The notes under the pieces were generated by a model. It saw only the letters and a list, made by a program, of their open reading frames with translations. It was not told the origin of the DNA and made no database searches. From an uncultured Rhodobiaceae bacterium (lineage in GTDB: Bacteria > Pseudomonadota > Alphaproteobacteria > RS24), in NCBI GenBank assembly GCA_913051715.1, contig CAJXCG010000002.1, forward strand, positions 1-56,504: a DNA stretch of 56,504 bases, given 5' to 3'. Below are positions 37,174 through 46,781 of this stretch, in pieces (the stretch's first letter is position 1; the number at the start of each line of letters is the position of its first letter). The position numbers and the translations under genes are program-made.

Positions 37174-38034
37174 ATGACTGAACAACTGCATGAATTGATC
37201 GATCTGCTGGATCTTGAGCAGGTCGAGGTTAATCTGTTCCGCGGCCACAGCCCGGATGATAATTGGCAGCGCGTGTTTGGCGGGCAGGTGATCGGGCAAG
37301 CCTTGGTTGCCGCTTCGCGCACAGTGGAGGATGTGGTGTGTCACTCGCTGCATGCTTATTTCCTGCGCCCGGGTGATCCGAACGTGCCGATTGTTTATGA
37401 GGTCGACCGCGCGCGCGACGGCAAAAGTTTCAAAAGCCGACGCGTCACAGCCATTCAACATGGCAAGCAGATTTTTAATTTGGCGGCGAGTTTTCAATCA
37501 GCCGAAGACGGGCTGGCGCATCAGGTTGAAATGCCGCATGTGCCGCCACCGGAAGACTTGCAACCCGAGCGCGAACGCCGTTTGGAACTGGCGGCGAAAC
37601 TGCCCGAAGAGGTGCGTAATATTTTTACCCGCAAGCGGCCTGTCGAGATTCGGCATGTGCAGCCAATCGATTTGTTGGCACCTGCGAAAACCGAGCCGGT
37701 GCAGCAGGTTTGGTTCAAAGCGAGCGAGGCCGGCATGCCCGAAGATTTGGGTATTCACCAATGTGTGCTGGCCTATATGTCGGACATGACCTTGCTGGAT
37801 ACGTGCTTGCGCCCGCACGGTGTGAACTATCTGAACCCGAAAGCCCAGATCGCCAGTCTCGATCACGCCATGTGGTTTCACCGCCCGTTCCGCGCCGATG
37901 ACTGGATGTTGTACACGCAAAGCTCACCCGCCTCATCCGGCGGCCGCGGTCTAAATTTCGGACATGTATTCACCCGCGACGGCACGCTGGTATGTTCAAT
38001 GTCGCAGGAAGGGTTGATCCGGCTGCACGACTGA
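37174..38034 (+). CDS. tesB: Acyl-CoA thioesterase II
   Basis: A 286 aa double hot-dog thioesterase that releases CoA from fatty acyl-CoA. Features: FRGHSPDDNWQRVFGGQVIGQAL, LHAYFLRPGDPNVPIVYEVDRARDGKSF, and in the second half SLDHAMWFHRPFRADDWMLY, which carries the catalytic Asp of the TesB Asp-Gln-Thr set. It lies 2 nt after the gst stop without its own ribosome site, which suggests coupling. Its stop TGA directly abuts the stop of mutB on the other strand (TGATCA). Confidence 0.95.
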   Translation: MTEQLHELIDLLDLEQVEVNLFRGHSPDDNWQRVFGGQVIGQALVAASRTVEDVVCHSLHAYFLRPGDPNVPIVYEVDRARDGKSFKSRRVTAIQHGKQIFNLAASFQSAEDGLAHQVEMPHVPPPEDLQPERERRLELAAKLPEEVRNIFTRKRPVEIRHVQPIDLLAPAKTEPVQQVWFKASEAGMPEDLGIHQCVLAYMSDMTLLDTCLRPHGVNYLNPKAQIASLDHAMWFHRPFRADDWMLYTQSSPASSGGRGLNFGHVFTRDGTLVCSMSQEGLIRLHD

Positions 38035-40227
38035 TCAAGCCGCCTCATTGTGGCCCAGATGCGCCGTCAGTGCGGTAATGAGTTCTGCCGCCGCTTCGGG
38101 AATAACCGTGCCCGGCGGGAAAATTGCCTTGGCACCGGCATCGCGCAGGGCGTCGAAATCCTGCGGCGGTATCACACCACCGACGATGACCATCATGTCG
38201 TCGCGTTCGTGCGCCGCGAGGGCGGCGCGCAATTCGGGCACCAATGTCAGATGTCCGGCGGCCAGCGAGCTTACGCCGATAATATGTGCGCCCGAGGCGA
38301 TGGCGTCTTGCGCGGCTTCCTCCGGCGTCTGAAACAGCCGCCCGGTATGCACATCAAAGCCCAAATCGGCAAACGCCGTGGCGACCACTTTCTGCCCGCG
38401 GTCGTGGCCGTCCTGCCCCATTTTTGCAATATAGATTGACGGCGCGCGGCCTTCGCGGGCGGTAAAGCGTTCGATCATTTCCGTGATTTTGACGATGGCC
38501 GGATCGTTCTTGCCGAAATCCTGTCGGTAGACGTCAGAAATGACCTGTGGCTTGGCTTCGTGCCGATTATAGACAGCTTCGAGCGCCGCAGAAATTTCAC
38601 CAACCGTCGCCTTGGCACGCGCCGCGTCAATGGCAAGCGCCATCAGGTTCCCGTTTTGCGTGTCTGCGGCATTGGTCAACGCCGCCAGCGCGGCACGGGT
38701 TTCGGTTTCGTCGCGCGTTTCGCGCAAAGTTTTTAGCCGATCGATCTGCGCGGTGCGTACGGCTGAGTTATCGACTTTCAACACATCGACGGGCGGCTCA
38801 TCGTCCAAGCGGAATTTGTTCACCCCGACCACGGTTTGACGACCGCTGTCAATGCGTGCTTGCGCGCGCGCGGCGGCCTCTTCAATCCGCATTTTCGGCA
38901 AGCCCTGTTCAATGGCTTTTGCCATGCCGCCCAGCGCTTCGACCTCGTTAATATGCGCCAGGGCGCGCGCCGCCAAATCATGGGTCAGCCGTTCGACAAA
39001 ATAGCTGCCGCCCCACGGGTCAATGACTTTGGTGGTCTGGCTTTCCATTTGCAGCAAAAGCTGCGTGTTACGTGCAATGCGCGCGGAAAAATCGGTCGGC
39101 AGCGCCAAAGCCTCGTCGAAACTATTGGTGTGGAGCGATTGCGTGTGGCCTTGGGTCGAGGCCATGGCTTCAATGCAGGTTCGCACGGTGTTGTTGTAAA
39201 TATCCTGCGCGGTCAGGCTCCAGCCGGAGGTTTGACAATGGGTTCGCAGCGCCAGCGATTTCGCATCTTTGGCTCCCAGCCCTTGCATGAGTTGTGCCCA
39301 TAACAAGCGGGCTGCGCGCATTTTTGCAATCTCCATGAAAAAATCCATGCCGATGGCCCAGAAGAAAGAAAGCCGCGGCGCAAATGCATCAATATCCAGC
39401 CCCGCCGCCATGCCCGCGCGCGCATATTCGACCCCGTCGGCCAGCGTATAAGCGAGTTCCAAATCCGCCGTCGCCCCGGCTTCTTGCATGTGATAGCCGG
39501 AAATGGAAATCGAATTGAACTTCGGCATGTGCTGTGACGTGTAAGCGAAAATATCGGAAATGATACGCATGGAAGGCTGCGGCGGGTAGATATAGGTGTT
39601 ACGCACCATGAACTCTTTGAGAATGTCGTTTTGAATGGTGCCGGCCAGTTTTTCCGGCCCGACGCCCTGTTCCTCGGCGGCGACAACATAAAGCGCCATA
39701 ATCGGCAAAACCGCCCCGTTCATGGTCATTGACACGCTCATTGTATCAAGCGGAATTCCGGCAAACAGCGTTCGCATGTCCAAAATGCTGTCTATGGCGA
39801 CGCCCGCCATACCGACATCGCCGGAAACGCGCGGATGGTCGCTGTCATAGCCGCGATGCGTCGCCAGATCAAAGGCGACCGACAAGCCCTTTTGTCCGGC
39901 CTTCAGATTGCGCCGATAAAATGCGTTGGACGCTTCCGCCGTCGAGAACCCGGCATATTGCCGGATCGTCCACGGCTTGTTGACATACATGGTCGCATAC
40001 GGCCCGCGCGTAAAAGGTGCCAGCCCCGGATAGCTGTTGAGATAGGGCAGGTCGTGTCGGTCGCCTTCTGTGTAGAGCGGCTTGATGTCAATGCCTTCCG
40101 GCGTTTGCCGTGTGGTCGCGCCCCGGCCCTCGGTTTGCATGTCGCGCGCGGCGTTCTCCCAATCGGAAAAAGCCCCCGCCGTTTCGCTGTCCAGCTTGAT
40201 TTTGGAAAAATCCGGTATCCGGCTCAT
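38035..40227 (-). CDS. mutB: Methylmalonyl-CoA mutase, large (catalytic) subunit
   Basis: A 730 aa adenosylcobalamin enzyme that interconverts methylmalonyl-CoA and succinyl-CoA. The N-terminal TIM-barrel binds the substrate ([40 protein letters not shown]). The C-terminal B12 domain has the cobalt-ligand motif DGHDRG in [14 protein letters not shown] and the GVSSLAAGH and [10 protein letters not shown] loops. The start ATG at 40227 overlaps the mutA stop (ATGA). It completes propionate and odd-chain or branched-chain acyl-CoA catabolism. The epimerase and the MeaB chaperone are not in the window. Confidence 0.96.
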   Translation of the reverse strand: MSRIPDFSKIKLDSETAGAFSDWENAARDMQTEGRGATTRQTPEGIDIKPLYTEGDRHDLPYLNSYPGLAPFTRGPYATMYVNKPWTIRQYAGFSTAEASNAFYRRNLKAGQKGLSVAFDLATHRGYDSDHPRVSGDVGMAGVAIDSILDMRTLFAGIPLDTMSVSMTMNGAVLPIMALYVVAAEEQGVGPEKLAGTIQNDILKEFMVRNTYIYPPQPSMRIISDIFAYTSQHMPKFNSISISGYHMQEAGATADLELAYTLADGVEYARAGMAAGLDIDAFAPRLSFFWAIGMDFFMEIAKMRAARLLWAQLMQGLGAKDAKSLALRTHCQTSGWSLTAQDIYNNTVRTCIEAMASTQGHTQSLHTNSFDEALALPTDFSARIARNTQLLLQMESQTTKVIDPWGGSYFVERLTHDLAARALAHINEVEALGGMAKAIEQGLPKMRIEEAAARAQARIDSGRQTVVGVNKFRLDDEPPVDVLKVDNSAVRTAQIDRLKTLRETRDETETRAALAALTNAADTQNGNLMALAIDAARAKATVGEISAALEAVYNRHEAKPQVISDVYRQDFGKNDPAIVKITEMIERFTAREGRAPSIYIAKMGQDGHDRGQKVVATAFADLGFDVHTGRLFQTPEEAAQDAIASGAHIIGVSSLAAGHLTLVPELRAALAAHERDDMMVIVGGVIPPQDFDALRDAGAKAIFPPGTVIPEAAAELITALTAHLGHNEAA

Positions 40228-42014
40228 GCGTCTGCCTCCAAACCCAATTTGGCGAGTGCTTGGCGCACGAAGCTCAAGGTCGGCCCGCCCGCATAGCAAT
40301 AATCGTCGATCGCCGCAATATCGCGTGGACGTCCGGCGAGCGCGAGATGCGCGCACCCCGCCGCGCGCAGGGCCTCGGCAAGTTCGCTGGCATGGGTGTC
40401 ATAATCTTCGTCCGTGCCGCAAATCACGGCAAGTTTAGCGTTGCTGGCGGCAAATTCCTGCACAATGGCAGCAATGTCGAAACCGCCTGCGCCGGTCAGG
40501 CCATGCACGCCGCCTGTGGCATAAGTGTTGGCTGCAAAATTCGCCCGTGGCGTAAAAGCCGCCGCCGCACCCAGGCAAGCGAGATATACTTTCGGCTTTA
40601 CAGGCTCAGCGAGATCGCGCAGGGCCTCGAATTGCTCGGCATGGCGATAGCCGCTTTGAACCATGCCGGGCGCGGGCAAGGGCGCTTCGTCGAGATTGGG
40701 AAACTCGCTGACGCCGACCAGCTGTAGCGCGCGCGTTTCAACCTGACTTTCATAGTCGCGGCACCGCGCATCAAGTTGCGCGCGCACGCTGGCGTCATTT
40801 ATTTGTCCCTTTAAGCCGCCCGCCGCCTCGATGGACTGGAACATGGCCCAGGCTTGCTCGGTCAGTTGTTGCGTCAGCGCCTCGACATACCAGCTGCCAC
40901 CCGCAGCATCGCCAACATGGGCGATATGGCTTTCCTCTTGCAAAATAATCTGGGTGTTGCGCGCGATGCGGCGTGTCAGCGTGTTGTCACTGTCGCTGGT
41001 CGCAGAGCAGGGCGCCACGCAAATAAGCTCGGCTCCGGCAATAGCTGCGGCAAGCGATGATACTGTGGCGCGCAAAATATTTACCCACGGGTCAAGCCGC
41101 GAATAGGCGCGTTGACTGGTTTCGCAATGAACAATGGGAGCAACATGCGCGCAGCCGATATTTTTGGCGACCATGTGAAACAACTGCCGCGCGCTGCGGA
41201 TCTTGGCAATGGTCATGAAGAAATCAGTATCGGCGCTCAGTGTCAAAGGGATGCGGGGCAGGGCGTCTTCGGGGGCCAGCCCGTGGCTTTCCAGCGCACG
41301 CAGATTTTCTGTCAGCGCGCCCAGCATATAGGCAAGTTCGTCAATCGGCGCAGCCCCTTCATTATGGAAGGCCGCGCCCGATGCTGTCATCAGACTAAAT
41401 CCGGGCTGGTGCGCGGCGCGGGCCAAAAGCGCTTCAAGCCCGTCGGTCGATACGGGCTGGTCGGTGCTCAAGGCGCGCCCGAACGGATCGAAATTAAGAT
41501 ATGCGCGCAAGGCGTTATCATCGCCATGGCGTCGTGCCAAAAGATCGATAAAGGCTAAAATGCCCCCAACCCCGCACGCTGCCGGTGCCAAAACCACGGG
41601 CGCGATATCAAGCATCACACCATCGAGCAAAACATCCAATTCGTCGGTGGTGACAGATTTTTTGCCTGAAAAATCCAACAGTAGCGCGCTGACGCCGCCA
41701 GCCAGATCTGTCATGATATGTTGATTGTCGGCGCCGCCGCGACCGATGACGACGCGCTGGGCAATCTGCCAAGGCAGATATTTGTCCGCAACCGCGTGGG
41801 CGCCACGGGTAAATGGCGCAAAACCCGGCAATCCGGCACTTGCATCCGTGGTTTGATGGGTCGCATCAGTGTAAAGCGGCTGGCGGATAATGCCATCCAC
41901 ACCTTGAGTGGTCAGGCTGTCGAAAGGTTTGCCCCGTAAAGCCGTTTCCACGGCGGCAAGCCAGTCTGCTTCGGAATGGGGAGGCAGACCCGACCCCATC
42001 GATATTTCAGACAT
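40224..42014 (-). CDS. mutA: Methylmalonyl-CoA mutase, small subunit
   Basis: A 596 aa non-catalytic partner in the heterodimeric mutase. It resembles the large subunit ([32 protein letters not shown]) but is degenerate in the B12 domain: where the large subunit has DGHDRG, this one has the unrelated [13 protein letters not shown], so it should not bind cobalamin, as in other small subunits. The ATG at 42014 has GGGAGA 8 nt upstream. It lies 74 nt after lptG on the same strand. Confidence 0.93.
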   Translation of the reverse strand: MSEISMGSGLPPHSEADWLAAVETALRGKPFDSLTTQGVDGIIRQPLYTDATHQTTDASAGLPGFAPFTRGAHAVADKYLPWQIAQRVVIGRGGADNQHIMTDLAGGVSALLLDFSGKKSVTTDELDVLLDGVMLDIAPVVLAPAACGVGGILAFIDLLARRHGDDNALRAYLNFDPFGRALSTDQPVSTDGLEALLARAAHQPGFSLMTASGAAFHNEGAAPIDELAYMLGALTENLRALESHGLAPEDALPRIPLTLSADTDFFMTIAKIRSARQLFHMVAKNIGCAHVAPIVHCETSQRAYSRLDPWVNILRATVSSLAAAIAGAELICVAPCSATSDSDNTLTRRIARNTQIILQEESHIAHVGDAAGGSWYVEALTQQLTEQAWAMFQSIEAAGGLKGQINDASVRAQLDARCRDYESQVETRALQLVGVSEFPNLDEAPLPAPGMVQSGYRHAEQFEALRDLAEPVKPKVYLACLGAAAAFTPRANFAANTYATGGVHGLTGAGGFDIAAIVQEFAASNAKLAVICGTDEDYDTHASELAEALRAAGCAHLALAGRPRDIAAIDDYCYAGGPTLSFVRQALAKLGLEADA

Positions 42015-42088
42015 TTGTGTGTTCTCCCAGAAGCGGAATGTGCCCGAATTCTGTGTAAAGCTCAAGGCTCACGCGCCGGGTTTGTGCG

Positions 42089-43180
42089 TTAGCCATCTTC
42101 GGCCTCGAGCAAGAGGGTGGTTGCCAGAAGCGTTGCAATCAGCGGGGGGGCGAGGCTGGCGAGCAGAATAGGTAAAATGTTCAATTCGCTTAGCTTGGCG
42201 ACAAATTCGCCGAAGATAAACAATAGGAAACCGAACAAAATCGAATAGCCAATGGTGCGCCCACCCGACAACAGGCGACCTGTGGGCAACGAAAAACTGG
42301 CCGCGACCAGCACCATTGCCATCAACATGAACGGCAGGGTCAACATAGTATAGAGCCGCACCCGATGGCTGTTTGTGTCGATGCCGGCTTCCCCGGCGGT
42401 CGCAATATATTGGGGTAACGCCCAAACCGAGAGTGCGTTGGGATGACGAAAATGCTCCTGCAAATCGGTAATTTCCGAGGCCGTGCCGAGCCGCAGACGG
42501 TCATGTTCGGTTATGTCGCCCGACATGTCATGTATTTGAGCGTTTTCAAAAACCCATTCGCCCTCGACGAGCGTGGCTTTTTGCGCGCGCACACGCTTGC
42601 TCAGATTGCCACCGGGATCATAAATCAGATAATTGGTCTGTTCGAGCAGCAGTTTTTTCTCATCAACAATGCGCGTCGCGTGCAAAATGCGATCGCCTGC
42701 GGGACTTAATTCGCGCAACCACAAGCCGCTGCCGCTAATGTCCAGCGATGGCATGTTCGGGCGTAATTGGTTTTCAATCTGACGGAATTTTTGATAGCTG
42801 GTGGTGCCGATGGGGTCGAGAAACGCCAGCACAACGCAGCCCAATAAAAGTGTGAACACCAATAAGGGCAGAATAAACTGCCAAACCGACAAGCCGGCCG
42901 CGCGCACGACCACAAGCTCGCGGCTTTCGCTCAAACTCAGCAAACAAAACACCGTGGCGAAAAGCATGATAAATGGCATCAAATCAATCAACAAAAACGG
43001 AAACCGCAAAACGGTGAAATAGGCGGCTTGCAGATTTCCCTGGTTGAACTTGCTGGCAAGTTTGAGCATGTCGAGAAAATCGCCCAGAAATATCAGCAGC
43101 GAAAATGCTGCGCCCGTGACCAGCAGCCACATGGTGAAACGACGAATGAGATACAGGTTCAATTTTATCGGCGTTATCAT
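42089..43180 (-). CDS. lptG: LPS export ABC transporter permease LptG
   Basis: A 363 aa inner-membrane permease of the LptB2FG complex, which extracts lipopolysaccharide for transport to the outer membrane. Three N-terminal and three C-terminal membrane segments surround a beta-jellyroll periplasmic domain (about 130-260). SLSESRELVVVRAAGLSVWQF is the coupling-helix region that contacts LptB. I start at the ATG at 43180 because it overlaps the lptF stop (ATGA); an upstream ATG at 43204 would lie within lptF. Confidence 0.94.
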   Translation of the reverse strand: MITPIKLNLYLIRRFTMWLLVTGAAFSLLIFLGDFLDMLKLASKFNQGNLQAAYFTVLRFPFLLIDLMPFIMLFATVFCLLSLSESRELVVVRAAGLSVWQFILPLLVFTLLLGCVVLAFLDPIGTTSYQKFRQIENQLRPNMPSLDISGSGLWLRELSPAGDRILHATRIVDEKKLLLEQTNYLIYDPGGNLSKRVRAQKATLVEGEWVFENAQIHDMSGDITEHDRLRLGTASEITDLQEHFRHPNALSVWALPQYIATAGEAGIDTNSHRVRLYTMLTLPFMLMAMVLVAASFSLPTGRLLSGGRTIGYSILFGFLLFIFGEFVAKLSELNILPILLASLAPPLIATLLATTLLLEAEDG

Positions 43181-44304
43181 AGCGCGCGCCTTTTTTCCGG
43201 CCATTTGAACAAGCGCACACCCGGCGCAAAAATGAACCAGAGGCAGACGCCCGCAAACAGGCAGAACCAGACCGCCAGATAGGCAATCGACAAGCTGCTT
43301 TGTGCGGTTTCGCCCGAAAGCACAAAAATTCCGATTTGATAAATTATCGCGAAACTTGCAGCCGTCATGACCTGGCGCCCATACCCTGTGCGTTGCAGAC
43401 TGGCGGTGGTGGCGATGACGAACCCCAAAAACGCATAGACCAGCACCGTCGTGATATTCGCGACACGCTGGCGCACGCTTTCGTGCATGCGCTTGATGAA
43501 GTCTTTTTGCGTCAGCGCGGCGGCGGGCGGATTAAGGATCTGGAAAATCGTCGTGTCGCCTGGTCGCATGTGAATGGCCGAGGTTTCTTTTGCCGCCGCG
43601 TTGAGCGGCAGGACATATTCTGAAAACACGATCAATCCCCGATTGGAACGCTGCATATTGTCGTCGTGAATATGCCCTTCCAAAAGCAGAAAATAGTTTT
43701 TAGTGCCCGTGCGGGTAATGCGCCCCTCGCGCGCGGTATAGGTGACGGGGTGCTCGGCGTCCGAATAGTCGTAAATCAAAACCTGCTGCAATTCGCCGGT
43801 CTCGGATAAAGTGTCGGCAAAGGCTGTTATGCCCGGCGCAATGTCCTGAAAACTTCCCGGCGTAAAAGCGTCGGTTACAAAGTTCTCGCTGACCGCGTTT
43901 TTTTGCTGGCGTAATAAATGTGTGGCTGTGGGCGCGATGTAAAATGACAAAAGCAGTTGAATAACCGCCAGCACGGCCGAGATCAGCAATATGGGTTGCA
44001 GAAGTTTTCGGGGGCTGAAGCCGGCAGCACTGAGCGCGAAATATTCGTGATCTTGAAGCAGTCTGATCATTTGCGTGAGTACTGCAATTAGCAGAGCCGG
44101 CGGCAAAATATAGGTGAGGAGGCCGGGGATGCCGAGCAAACTAATGCCCAGGAAGCCGATAATGGTCGTTCCCTTGCCGCCAATATTATCAATTAAATTG
44201 AGCGTCTGGATCAGCCAGATCACAAGCGTAAATACGAGCGTGACAACCAAAAATGTCCGCAGCAGCCGCGCGCCGATATAGCGCTCTATCAGCGTTTGAT
44301 TCAT
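43177..44304 (-). CDS. lptF: LPS export ABC transporter permease LptF
   Basis: A 375 aa partner of LptG with the same layout: membrane segments at about 15-35, 60-80 and 100-120, a periplasmic jellyroll, and three C-terminal segments. The coupling-helix region is QDHEYFALSAAGFSPRKLL. The ATG at 44304 follows AGAGGAAGAAG. lptB, lptA and lptC are elsewhere, as is common. The gene is divergent from an acyl-CoA dehydrogenase and is first in lptF-lptG-(mutA-mutB). Confidence 0.94.
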   Translation of the reverse strand: MNQTLIERYIGARLLRTFLVVTLVFTLVIWLIQTLNLIDNIGGKGTTIIGFLGISLLGIPGLLTYILPPALLIAVLTQMIRLLQDHEYFALSAAGFSPRKLLQPILLISAVLAVIQLLLSFYIAPTATHLLRQQKNAVSENFVTDAFTPGSFQDIAPGITAFADTLSETGELQQVLIYDYSDAEHPVTYTAREGRITRTGTKNYFLLLEGHIHDDNMQRSNRGLIVFSEYVLPLNAAAKETSAIHMRPGDTTIFQILNPPAAALTQKDFIKRMHESVRQRVANITTVLVYAFLGFVIATTASLQRTGYGRQVMTAASFAIIYQIGIFVLSGETAQSSLSIAYLAVWFCLFAGVCLWFIFAPGVRLFKWPEKRRAL

Positions 44305-44331
44305 CTTCTTCCTCTGTGTGCATCATACATA

Positions 44332-44347
44332 ACCTGTGCCAACAGGT
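44332..44347. promoter_or_regulatory. Inverted repeat in the lptF / acyl-CoA dehydrogenase divergent region
   Basis: ACCTGT (44332-44337) and ACAGGT (44342-44347) around GCCA form a perfect 6-bp inverted repeat, 28 nt upstream of the lptF ATG. Probably an operator; the regulator is not identifiable. Confidence 0.4.
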
Positions 44348-44441
44348 CAGTCCTTGTTTTGAGTTTCCATGATTGCCCTGCCCAGCCCAAGCGGGTAGGA
44401 TTTTAGCAATTATTTTGCTGATCCAATCACGGGAGAAACCC

Positions 44442-45635
44442 ATGAACCTTGATTTCACGCCGGAATATGAGGCGTTTCGTAGCGAAGTACGAGATTTTCT
44501 GGAAACCCATAAAGAAAGCGCGCCGCGTATGTCCGACCGCGGTGTCCGCAGCGAAAAAAGAAAAGCGTGGCAGAAAATTCTGCTCGAACACGGCTATGCT
44601 GCGCGCACGCTGCCCAAGGAATATGGCGGCTACGGTGCCGCGCCCGACGCGCTCAAAAGCCGGATTATCGCCGAAGAATTTTCCCGCGCGAAAATGCCCG
44701 GCGGCATTTCGGGCCAAGGCATCAACATGCTTGTGCCGACACTGCTTGAACTGGGCACCGAAGAACAGAAACAGAAATATATTGAGCCGACACTGACCGG
44801 CGACATGGTTTGGTGTCAGGGATATTCCGAGCCCGGCGCAGGCTCAGACCTTGCCGCGTTGCGCACCGCTGCAGTGCTGGAGGGCGATCATTTTGTGGTC
44901 AACGGCCAGAAAATATGGACCAGCACGGCGGCGCAGGCCGATATGATATTCTGTCTGGTGCGTACCGAGCCGGACGCGCCCAAGCATCAGGGCATCAGCT
45001 ATTTATTGTTCTCGATGGACACGCCCGGCATTGAGGTGCGTCCACTCATGACGATGACCGGACAGGCCGAATTTAACGAGGTATTTTTCACCGATGTGCG
45101 TGTGCCGGCTGATCAGATTGTCGGCAAGCGCGGTGAAGGGTGGATGGTGGCGAATGCAACCTTGACGCATGAGCGCGGCATGTTGGGCGACCCCGATGCG
45201 GCGTTGTCGCGTCTGAACTCGATTGCCGAGATTATGCAGACCGAAACCATTGATGGTGCGCCGCTGATGGATAATGCAGTTTATCGTGACCGTCTCATTG
45301 CTTTGCAGGGCGAAGTTTACGCCATGAAATTCAACGGCATGCGCCTAACAACTTATGCGAATGAGAAAAAATCGGCGGGCATGGCGGGCATGATTGTCAA
45401 ACTTCAAGGCTGCGAGTTGAACCACAGGCTGGCCGAACTGGCGATCGACGTTATGGGTGAATACGGCATCCTGTTCGAAGACAGCCCGTTTATCCGCGAC
45501 CATGGCATGTGGCAGACGGCTTATATGTTTGACCTCGGCCTGATCATCGGTGGCGGCTCGGCGCAAATTCAGAAAAACATTATCAGCGAACGCGGACTGG
45601 ATATGCCCCGCGAACCAAAAGTCGCCAAGAAATAG
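44442..45635 (+). CDS. Acyl-CoA dehydrogenase, probable catalytic subunit of a pair
   Basis: A 397 aa flavoenzyme that forms the alpha,beta double bond in an acyl-CoA. Segments WCQGYSEPGAGSDLAALRT and VNGQKIWTSTAAQADMIFCLVRTE bind FAD and substrate. At the usual MCAD-type base position the sequence is IGGGSAQIQ, without Glu; instead NATLTHERGML offers a Glu at the isovaleryl-CoA dehydrogenase-type position. The ATG at 44442 has GGGAG. The next gene, 10 nt on, is a shorter homologue that seems to lack any base, so the two probably form a heteromer. Confidence 0.88.
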   Translation: MNLDFTPEYEAFRSEVRDFLETHKESAPRMSDRGVRSEKRKAWQKILLEHGYAARTLPKEYGGYGAAPDALKSRIIAEEFSRAKMPGGISGQGINMLVPTLLELGTEEQKQKYIEPTLTGDMVWCQGYSEPGAGSDLAALRTAAVLEGDHFVVNGQKIWTSTAAQADMIFCLVRTEPDAPKHQGISYLLFSMDTPGIEVRPLMTMTGQAEFNEVFFTDVRVPADQIVGKRGEGWMVANATLTHERGMLGDPDAALSRLNSIAEIMQTETIDGAPLMDNAVYRDRLIALQGEVYAMKFNGMRLTTYANEKKSAGMAGMIVKLQGCELNHRLAELAIDVMGEYGILFEDSPFIRDHGMWQTAYMFDLGLIIGGGSAQIQKNIISERGLDMPREPKVAKK

Positions 45636-45645
45636 GACTGCGCTC

Positions 45646-46728
45646 ATGTATTTTGGATTATCTGAAGATCAAATTATGTTGCAAGATTCCGTGCGCCGGT
45701 TTCTGGAGACCCAATCCGACCTCGAGCATGTGCGTGTTTATGCTGAGGGCGATGACGCGCTGGCCGGGCAGTTGCAGCAGGGCCTAATGGAATTGGGCGT
45801 GCCGCTGGTGTTAATTCCCGAGGCCCAGGGCGGGCTCGGCATGGGTGTGCTGGAGGCCGCGCTGATACAGGAAATGCTGGGACGTTTCGTGACCCCGTCG
45901 GCCTTCACACCGGCCTATGGCATGGCCGTGGCGGGGCTAAATGTCGGAGCTGATGCCGACCAACGCAATGTCTGGCTGGGCCGCATTGCGGGCGGCGAGG
46001 TCGTTATGGGGGTTGGCGTAACCGAAGCCGTCGGCGCGCGCGAAGGGGCAGGGGTGACGCTTGCCGGAACCTCGGTTTCCGGGCGCGCCAGTTTTGTCAT
46101 GGGCGCCGAGACAGCGAACCATTTTTTGCTCGCGGCGGGGGAAAGTCTGGTGATTATCGACCGCGCGGCAGATGGCGTGCGCGAAACCGATTTAACGACC
46201 ATCGACAAAACGCGCAAAGTTATCATGCTCGATCTGGAAAATGTGGCGTGCGAGGTGCTGGGCGGCTCGGCGCAACCCGCGGTTGAGACCATGGTCAATG
46301 TCGGGCGCGTATTGCTGGCAGCCGACAGTTTCGGTGCCGCCGATATGATGGTGCAAAAGGCCGTGGCTTATGCAAAAGACCGCGAGCAGTTCAACCGACC
46401 AATCGCGTCGTTTCAAGCGGTGAAGCACATGTGCGCTGATATGGCGGCGCAGCTTGAGCCGTGTCGGTCGCTATTGTGGTATGCCGCTTACGCACAAGAC
46501 AATGTGCCCGAAGAGGGCCCGCTCATGTCGTGCATGGCGAAGTCGCATATTTCCGAGGTGGGCAAATTTATCGCGCGCACGGCAACGGAAGTGCATGGCG
46601 GCATGGGCTTTACCGACCTGATGGGGCTGCATTACTGGTTCAAGCGTATCGGGTTCAACCGGCAATTACTGGGCGGGCCGGAAAAAACCCGCCATGACGC
46701 TGCGGTGTTGCAGGGTTTTGCAAAATAA
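45646..46728 (+). CDS. Acyl-CoA dehydrogenase homologue, probable non-catalytic subunit
   Basis: A 360 aa acyl-CoA dehydrogenase-fold protein, shorter than its neighbours. The N-terminal helical domain (FGLSEDQIMLQDSVRRFLE) and a C-terminal domain (YAKDREQFNRPIASFQAVKHMCADM, then ATEVHGGMGFTDLMGLHYWFKR) are clear. The positions where catalytic Glu occurs in related enzymes read VNVGRVLLAAD and LLGGPEKTRH, with no matching Glu. The start ATG at 45646 has AGGA 8 nt upstream. It likely pairs with the upstream dehydrogenase. Confidence 0.85.
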   Translation: MYFGLSEDQIMLQDSVRRFLETQSDLEHVRVYAEGDDALAGQLQQGLMELGVPLVLIPEAQGGLGMGVLEAALIQEMLGRFVTPSAFTPAYGMAVAGLNVGADADQRNVWLGRIAGGEVVMGVGVTEAVGAREGAGVTLAGTSVSGRASFVMGAETANHFLLAAGESLVIIDRAADGVRETDLTTIDKTRKVIMLDLENVACEVLGGSAQPAVETMVNVGRVLLAADSFGAADMMVQKAVAYAKDREQFNRPIASFQAVKHMCADMAAQLEPCRSLLWYAAYAQDNVPEEGPLMSCMAKSHISEVGKFIARTATEVHGGMGFTDLMGLHYWFKRIGFNRQLLGGPEKTRHDAAVLQGFAK

Positions 46729-46754
46729 AACGGCGACACTCTTGAGTGCCGCCG
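46722..46754 (-). terminator. Rho-independent terminator of the thiolase gene
   Basis: CGGCG (46731-46735) and CACTC (46737-46741) pair with GAGTG (46744-46748) and CGCCG (46750-46754), with one A/C mismatch. On the minus strand the hairpin is followed by TTTTATTTT (46722-46730). The T-tract covers the stop codon of the plus-strand acyl-CoA dehydrogenase. It may slow transcription from the other side too, but has no T-tract there. Confidence 0.75.
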
Positions 46755-46781
46755 CTGTCATCATTTGTTTCGTCTATTGGC

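Noticed and set aside
44332-44347. lux-box-like sequence ACCTGT...ACAGGT
   Set aside because: The half-sites match the Vibrio lux box, but the centre is 4 nt rather than 8, and no luxI/luxR gene is near. Kept only as a generic dyad.
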